From assembly GCF_036320965.1 (NCBI RefSeq), contig NC_092240.1, positions 16,628,501 to 16,692,500 on the forward strand: a stretch of DNA of 64,000 nt. Reading direction: 5' to 3'. This stretch comes from Panulirus ornatus (Eukaryota > Arthropoda > Malacostraca > Decapoda > Palinuridae). The position numbers and the translations under genes were made by a program. The notes under the pieces were generated by a model that saw only the letters and a program-made list of their open reading frames with translations, was not told the origin of the DNA and made no database searches. This document shows, piece after piece, positions 34,301 through 43,300 of the stretch. The stretch's first letter is position 1; the number at the start of each line of letters is the position of its first letter.

Positions 34301-37300
34301 CATATCTGGGGTGATCCTAGCTCTGTATCCTTACTTGACAGAGTTGAGTCGAAAGTGGTCTGACTTATAAACTCAGGCCCTACGCCGCAATGTTGGTTCT
34401 ATTTCCCTTTTCTATAGGTATTTCTTGGGTTTTTGCTCCTGAGAGCTGGCTGCTTGTATGCCCCCACTTCTACTAAACCACACAATACTTGGTAAGCTGC
34501 TGCATCACATGATTACTGTGTAGTTGTTGGCATCTCAGGGTTGGTTGTTTTGATAACTGTTTCTTTTCCTACAGATAGAAGCTTTGAAACTCTCTACCTT
34601 CCCATGTCTTTACCAATAACTGTGACCTTGCACATTGTAAAAGAGAGGTTTTACTCTTCCTCCAAAATTCCTAAATACGTTCCCATGTCTTTTCTTTCAC
34701 CCTCTCATAATTCTCTCGATATTTGAGTTAAGTCCTGGCCATTATGATAATTTTACCTTGGTTCTCAACTTACTTGCATCCTTTGTGAATGTAGCCTTCA
34801 GCTGTAACAGTACTATTTAAGAATATCTTAATTAAAAACTTGCCAGAAAATTCTGAAAGTTACTGAATACCTTGTAAAAAGCAGACTGGTAAAGATATAT
34901 ATCTGTTAGACTTAAACAGTGTAAATACAGTATAAGAACAGGACATGATTCAAATGCTTTGTTTAATGATGTTCAAATTTTGACCATTGTTTTGATTAGT
35001 TTATTGCTAATTCAGTTGTAACCTTTAACTCTTTGACCAAGAGAAATATCATTGAATCTTCTTTTATTGAATATACAGAGAATTGTAACATGAATATTGG
35101 TGAAGGTATATATAAACTGGTTAGCTTTGTTGTCGGCAGTACAGATGCTACCAGACTTACGACCTATGTGACTTATGACCATCCATACATACGACCAAAA
35201 AAATATATGAATAAAAGAATATATGTAAATATGAAAATTAAGCTTGGTTGTACATTTGCCAGTGCTAACAGATACTCACATACGATACTTAATGTCAGAC
35301 GATCCTAGTATTGTGTACATCACTACATCTCTCTCAGTTCCTGCTCTAAGTTACCATTCAGTGAGTGCGTGTCATTCAAGTGAATTTAACAAATTTCCAT
35401 GCTGGATTAAAACATTACGGTGTTGAAACCCAAAGAAGATGACGAGCAAGAGGAAAAAACAATCACATGTTGATAGATATGGTAAGAAGCCATGGAAGAT
35501 GCTTGATTTGGAATTGAAAATTAAGGTAATCACCTAATATGAAGGAGGAAAAAAGTTAATGTGATTGCATGTGACCTACAGTTGTCCCATTCAATGGTCT
35601 CCACAATTTTAGAGGAAAAAGAAAAAAATATGTCAAGCAGTGAAAGGTTTGGCAAGTATGAAGTCTACAATAATAACAAAGAACAAAATGGAAAAGTTGT
35701 TGATGCTGTGGATGGAAGATCAAATTAAAAAACGGGTACCACTAAACTTACTAACAATTTAGGTGAAGGCTAGAAGTTTTTTTGAGACTTTGAAGGAGTG
35801 AGAGGGAAAGGATTACATCGAGAACATTACAGCAAGTCATAGTTGGTTCTATAGATTTAAAAGTTTAGCTTGCACTACGTTCGAGTCACAGGTGAAGCAG
35901 CAAGTGCTGATGAAAGAGCTGCTGAAAAGTTCATTGAAAGTTTGGATGAACCAATCTGTGAACTAAAGCATCTTAAAAGGTAAAAAGAAATTGCAGAATC
36001 ATATGATGATGCAGGTTAATAAAAAAACGAGATAAAATAATGCTGCACAGACATACGAATTCTACATGCCATGCTAGCATACATCAGACTTGCATCCATT
36101 TCAAGATCTGATTGGGTGGTCAGAATGGAACTCAGAGGTATGTCGGGGAGCATCTGTATTTGTATAGTTTTCATTGTTGTCCATGTAATAGAATTTTATG
36201 ATAGGCACAGTACCAGTCCTTAAAACCACAAACAGTTGTGTGCCAAAAGAACCTTAGTTCTGCCTCTCTTGTATATATATATTCTGACTGTTGTAAGCCT
36301 TCTATCTCATTCTTGTATCTCACCTGGCCTTGTGATTATGCGTGAAAATCCACTTATGCTTATTGTGTTTTATTTTACGTGGTGATTATCAGCAGGTACC
36401 ACATCATGCACATCACTTAGTTGGTAAGGACATTCATTGTATGTATGGATCGTGGTGAGTGCCTGAGGTTTGGTGGAATGTATGTATAGTGCCAGTGTAC
36501 AAAGGCAAAGGGGTTAAAGGTGAGTATTCAAACTACAGAGGCATAAGTTTGTTGAGTATTCCTTGAAAATTGTATGGGAGGGTATTGATTGAGAAGGTGA
36601 AGGCATGTACAGAGCATCAGACTGGGGAGGAGCAGTATGGTTTCAAAAGTGGTAGAGGATTTGTGGATCAGGTGTTTGCTTTGAATAATGTGTTTGAGCA
36701 ATATTTAGAGAAACAGATGGATTTGTATGTGGCATTTATGGATCTGGAGAAGGCATATGATAGGATGGATAGAGATGCTTTGCAGAAGGTCTTAAGAGTA
36801 TGTGTTGTGGGAGGTAAGCTGCTAGAAGCAGTGAGAAGCTTTTATCAAAAGTGTAAGTTATGTTTACGAGTAGGAAGAGAGGAAAGTGATTGGTTCCCAT
36901 TGAAGGTTGGTCTGCAGCATAGTTGTGTGGTGTCCCCATGGTTGTTTAATATGTTTATGGATGGGATGATTAGGAAGGTAAATGCAAGAGTTTTGGAGAA
37001 AAGGGCAAGTATGCAGTCTGTTGTGGATGAGAGGGCCTGGGAAGTGAGTGAGTTTGCCAATGATACAGCACTGATGGCTGATTCAAGTGAGAACCTGCAG
37101 AAGTTAGTGACTGAGTTTGGAAAAGTGTGTGCAAGGAGCAAGTTGAGAGTAAATGTGAATAAGAGCAAAGTTATTAGGTTCAGCAGGGATGAGGGACAAG
37201 TTAGTTGGGATGTGAGTTTGAATGTAGAAAAATTGGAGGAACTGAAGTGTGTAGATATCTGGAAGTGGACTTTGCAGCGATTGAAAGTGGAAGTGAGTCA

Positions 37301-40300
37301 TAGGGTGGGGTAGGGGATGAAGGTTCAGGGAGCAGTGAAGAATGTGTGGAAAGAGAGAACGTTATCTCAGAGAGCAAAGCTGGGTATGTTTGAAGGAATA
37401 TTAGTTCCACCAATATTATATGGTTGTGAAGCATTGGCTGTAGATAGGATTGTATGGACGAGAGTAGATGTGTTGGAAATGAAATATTTAAGGACAATAT
37501 GTGGTGTGAGGTAGTTTGATTAAGTAATGAAAGAGTAAGAGAGATGTGTGGTAATAAAAAGTGTGTGTTGAAATGGTTTGGATATATGGAGAGAATGAGT
37601 TAGGAAAGACTGACAAAGAGTATATATGTGACGAGAGGTGGAGGGAAGAAGGAGAAGCGGCAGCCGAATTGGAGGTGGAAGGATGGACTGAAAAAGATTT
37701 TGAGTGATCGGGGCTGAACATGCAGGAAGGTGAGAGGTGTGCAAGGAATATAGTGAATTGGAACGATGTGGTATACCGGGGTCAATGTGCTGTCAATGGA
37801 CTGAACCAGGGCATGTGAAACGTTTGGGTTAAACCATGGAAAGGTCTCTGGGTCCTGGATGTGGATAGGGAGCTGTGGTCATCATCTCCCAACTGTTACT
37901 TCAAGTTGGTGACATTAAACCTAACTCTGGAACACTAATATGCCTTTGCCTAGAGTGCCAAATGCCTCTCGCTAAAAAGCGCCATTTCGATAGATGCTTG
38001 CTCCATCTGCATTCTGTAGTATTACCTCCAGTGCACATCACTGTCATTTAGTAGAAACTACTCAGAACATTAGAGTTGTAGCAACCACTTTAGACAGCAA
38101 TCATCAGGTGATACATACTCAAAATTAGATATTATGCATGTTTATATATTTTTCTAACCATTTCTTTGTCATGCAGTTTTTACTTCAAGGGTGTTCATAA
38201 TTACCTTCTGTATACTGTTCTGATGTGGTTACCTGGGATAGATTCAGCATTATGTTAATTCCTAATTGCCCTTGCATTTAGATTTCTTTAATTTGCTCCT
38301 TGTAGATAAAAGTTCTAATGTTATCTTATTTTACAGTAATGATTTTATCAATTTGTATGTGTTTTGCATAACTTTATTGAAAAAGTACCTTACTGCATTT
38401 GATGGTGTTAGCAGACCCTTAGAAGTGGTAACGCTACCAGTGAGTTTTCTTCTTTGAAGAGACTATCATAACTATTGGATGGAAACCTATATGTTTGTTG
38501 GAGACTGTTTCACCTCAGAAGAGCCCATTTTACCCTGCTCGTGTGTGAAATAAAACCTTGAAGCTTCAGAAGCCTCTTAAAAGTGGTCTAAGGTTTATGG
38601 TTCATAATGATAAGAACTTTATATGACTGGGTGGAATTTCAGTAACCAAGTATCTGATGTGCTGGAGTCTTTTTGTTGTGTAATAATTACAAAACATATC
38701 ATATTTTCATTATTTTAGTATCGCCTACAAACACATTCAGGTCTGGTTCAATTTCTTTTAAAAGATCATATGTGTTGATCATAAATAGTGATGTACCCAA
38801 GACTGAGCCATGTTGGACAATATTGGTCACTTTTTTCACCTAGTTAAACAAGGAACATCTTAGGTGTCCTCTTTTTCTTGTATATTTAAGTAATATTCAG
38901 TCCTTCCTCTTAAGCCGTCTGTATTTTTTCCATGGCATGAAATGCTTTCTCTCATTCCAGCAAAATTGAAGTCACTTTTTTCTCGACTAGTGCTTATACA
39001 GATCTGTAATGCAAGAATTTTTTACTCCTAACCTCTCCTATGTCTTATGTGTCCAGTCTGTACTTCTCAGTTACAATTTTTCATCTGTGTTTGTGTTTTA
39101 TAGGTCATTCTTTTTTGTGCCAGACTCATTTTGTCCAAACTGTCAGGCTTTTTTTTTCCCAGCTGATCTTTTGAATATTTTGTACAGATTTATTCCTGGG
39201 GAGAGAATGGATATGGTCAGCTGGGTATTAATTCAACAGAAATGCATACTCCTACTCCAAAATTAGTGAAGAGTTTGGCACGCAAACAAGTTCTGCAGAT
39301 TGCATGCGGATCTAACCACACACTTGCTCTGACTTCTGGTAAGGAATTTTGGTCCTTTTAATGCTTCATGTTGATATTTTTCTGTTATTGTACCTATGGA
39401 ATTCTAAGATCTGTCTACCATGCAATATGAATTGAACCCATGAATTTTGATATATATTCTAATGAATGAAGGGAAAGGTCACTCTGCCTCAGAATGGGTT
39501 ACCTTGGATCATAAATCATACCAGAATTGGGGAAATGGGCTGCCCATCTTGAAGGGCAGTTAAAATTCACATCTTGCTTCCTCTCTCGTCATTCAATACA
39601 ATTGCTGTGCACCACTTTGATGACACGGGGTACCAGAGCTCTTTTTGCCACTATGCCTTTGTCTTAATTTCCAATTTACTCTACAGAGGAGAGACGAAGG
39701 AGCTTTATTTTCAGAATTACTCGGAATCCATTTGGGGAATCTGTATTTCCAAGATGAGATATTCATTTGAGTGTTTGTGTCAGATCTATGGTTGAAGAAA
39801 AGGCTTCCATATGGAAAAAAGAACCTATTATGATCTGAATCATTTTGACATTTCATTTAAGTAGATCTGGAATAACACTGGCCCCAAGAGTAGCCTTGTT
39901 TCTCTACCCAAATTGAGAAGGCACCTTAGACATGTTTCCTCTGTTTGCTTCCAGTTGCCCCCTTGAAAATCTAATTTTTTATTGGTTTTAAAGTAGGAGT
40001 GCCAGTTTTCTCTTTTCTTTCCTGTGATTAAGTTGGTGATGGTGCTGTGTAGTTTAGATTTGTGATAAGACCTCAGTTCATGGTGAATGGTTTGGTGTAA
40101 GCGTGTATCTTTGTTTTTTGAGGTCTGCTTCCTATGGGAAAAAGTTTAGGTTATAGTGACTGCTATGTTCTTGTGTAATGTGGATCTTGCTAGCTTGGTT
40201 GGAGATGAAATGTGAGATAAGCATGGTTTGGGGATGAGAAATTGTATATGGTCAAGTTTTGGAGTTTAGTTCTTTTGCACTATGTGGAAATTGTTAGTCT

Positions 40301-43300
40301 GCTTTCTTGTAGTCTGTGCAAGATTTTTTGGTGGCTTTGTTGGTTGAGTAGGCCAGGTGGAGAGCTTTCAGAACAGGTAAGTGATCAGAGGACATTTTGT
40401 TTAGTGTGTTCCAAGTGGTTCTTGTGTACAATGCTGGTGTGGAAAAGATAATGTCTTGTGAAGTTGGCTATTGGAGGTGGTAGGTCGGGAGTCTGATTTG
40501 TTGGTTGTAAAGTTTGAAGATGTTGAGAGGATGCAGTTCTTGTGAATAGATCACCTCTTGGAATTTGGGTGTGGATATTTAGCCAAGCAGAATAGTGAAC
40601 AGGGAAATATCCTCACAGACAGGTGTTGGGTGTTAGGTTATGTATTTAGGGAGTGTATTGAGGAGTGAATATGGTGGCAGAAGTATACAGGTGTTTATTA
40701 TGTTGTATTTATTGCTATTTAGTTTTATTTATACGGATTGTATTTCAGTCCATCAAGAGATGGAGTGTGGCAGTGAGGTATGGTAGCTAGTGACAAGCCT
40801 GCTTGCAGATGATACTGTGTTGTTTGCTGAGAATAAAGAGGAGTTGCAGAAGGTTGTAAGTGTCTTTTGAGATTTGTGTAAGCATAGGAGATTGATGGTG
40901 AATGTGAGCAGAAGTAAAGTAATGGTGTTTAGATAGAAACAGAATGAAAGTAATGATTTTGCAACACTGTATAGAGTGAAAGAAAAAAGTGTACTAAACT
41001 GTTATAGATATAAAGGGAGAAAGACTGGAAGATATGAGAGAATTTAGATATTTAGAAGCTATCTTGGGGAAGTTTGGTTATATGGAAAGAGAGAGAAGGG
41101 AGAGAGCAGTACAGTGTAGAAGAGTTAGTGGGTCCCTTGTAATAGAATAATATAGGGTAGAGGTAAAATTATGGAAGTGTAGAGAGGATTAGGAGAAAGC
41201 ATGGTTCTCCCAACTCTGACCTCTGCAGCCAAAAAGAAAGGATTAAAGGAAAGTGTAGTCCTCTCACCCCTGACCTATGCAGCCAAAACATAGAAATGGA
41301 ATGAGTCATAGAGGTCAAGAACCCAGACTGTGGAAATGAGCTGTTTGAAAGGGGCATGCGGTATGACTAGATGGAATGAAGGTAGAAATGAGGGGGTTGT
41401 AGGAGAGATGAGGAATGGCAGGGAATGCAAAGGAAATGAATATTGGAGAGGTAGAATGAGTGAAAGATAATACTGTTAGGTGGTTTGGGCATGTGGAAAG
41501 AATGCAAGAAGAGTGTATGAAAGTACAATTAAAGGGGATTGTGTGAGAGGAAGACCACTTGTGACAAGGGTAATTACAATGGAAGAGTACTGGAGGGAGA
41601 GAAGTGGTAGAAGAATGTGTGGAATAGTGTATATGAGGAAGGCATGTAAGGACAGGGATAATTGGAGACTCTCTGGCCGTGGCCACCCTTCATGGGAGTT
41701 CCTGGAAGGAATGGGCATCAGAGATATAGATAGATTTATAGATAGGATGATAAATTGTTTTTCCCCATAATGTAATACTGCTTCTTTTTCCTTTTATTAT
41801 CCTTTGATCATGATTGTAATGCATGCTTAGTCTAACACTATAATTCATCTTTTGTCTTCAAAATACATTACAGTACTTGGAATTTCAGATGGAGAACTTT
41901 ACTCCTGGGGTCAGAATAACTTTGGTCAGCTTGGCTTAGGTCATAAAGGAGGACCTCAGAAAGAGCCATCCCATGTCAAGTCCTTAATTGGAACCCCATT
42001 AGTTCACATCACTGCAGGAGGACATCACTCAGCTATTTTGACTCAGGCTGGATTCCTTCTGATGTGGGGCTCTAACAAATATGGTCAACTTGGTCTTTCT
42101 CTTACAAATGGTGAAAAATGCTGGTAAGGTTTTCATGACCATGTGACCCTTATTCTTGTAACTTTGATGTTTTCCATAATGTACTGATTTAACACTGGAA
42201 ACATTATTATTATTACAGTTTATGATACATGTGAATAAGTATATTTTCTTATAGTGCATGAATGTTAACTAACTTCCATACTCATGTGCAATAAAGTAAA
42301 GGAAAGAGGCTCACATACAGATATTGGTCAGGGAAAGATAACTATGACGTCAACTAAATAAGAATCATTCATCTAAATGAGACTCGTCCAAAAACAAAAA
42401 TATAATGCCACAAGTCTGGATAAACACTTATGTAACCACTGAATAGCACTGTTAGATGAATGAGTCTCTGTTTCTGTTTCTTTCATACATGTTTGCACAT
42501 CTCATGATCTCATGATGTGATAGCATAGACCAGGAACAGACAAACAGCAGTCTTATTAACTCACAAAGTCTCTTACAAATTCTTGTTTTCCTAAATATTT
42601 CTTTCACACATTCTTTTGAGGAACGATTGCAAGACAGGGAGTTTACAAGATAGTACAATTAAAGGGGTTGCTGTGAGTGGAAGACCACCTGTGACATGCA
42701 CAAATAGGATGGAGGAATACTGGAGGGAGAGAAACAGAGGAAGAATGCATTGAATGGTGTGTCCAAGGGGGGCATGTAGGAACAGGGATAAGTGGAGACT
42801 GTTTTGCTGTGGCTACCCCTTGATGGGAGTTCTCGGAGGGAATGGGCACCAGAGATGTTGATAGATAGATCTGATCCCACAACCTCTATCACTACTGAAA
42901 CCACATAGTTCCTCCCAAGTCACCATTCTGCCATACAGCTCACCAGGTACATTCAAGAGACTTATACCTCTGTAGTTTGAAAATTCACCTTTGCGCTCTA
43001 TATCTTTTTACAATGGTATTATACCTGCTTTCTGCCTGTCCTCAGGCACCTCACCCTCCTTACCTCATCAATACTTTGATCAATACTTTGGGGACCCCAT
43101 ATTAATCTGAAATTGCCATTAGAATGCTTATGTGACTGGTTTTTACTGTTTGCCACATAGTAGCTGTACCACAGCAATGATACCATAAAACATTTAATAA
43201 AGAGGTAGTTTGTGAATGGGTGATAGAGGTGGTAGTGCTAGTGAAAATTGATATAAAATATGTGTACATGATATATAGGATGATTTCTCAATGTCTTTTA

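Noticed and set aside
41874..41888. Upstream acceptor for exon 5
   Set aside because: It is in phase and possible, but adds five residues where RCC1 blade spacing in HERC4 allows none.
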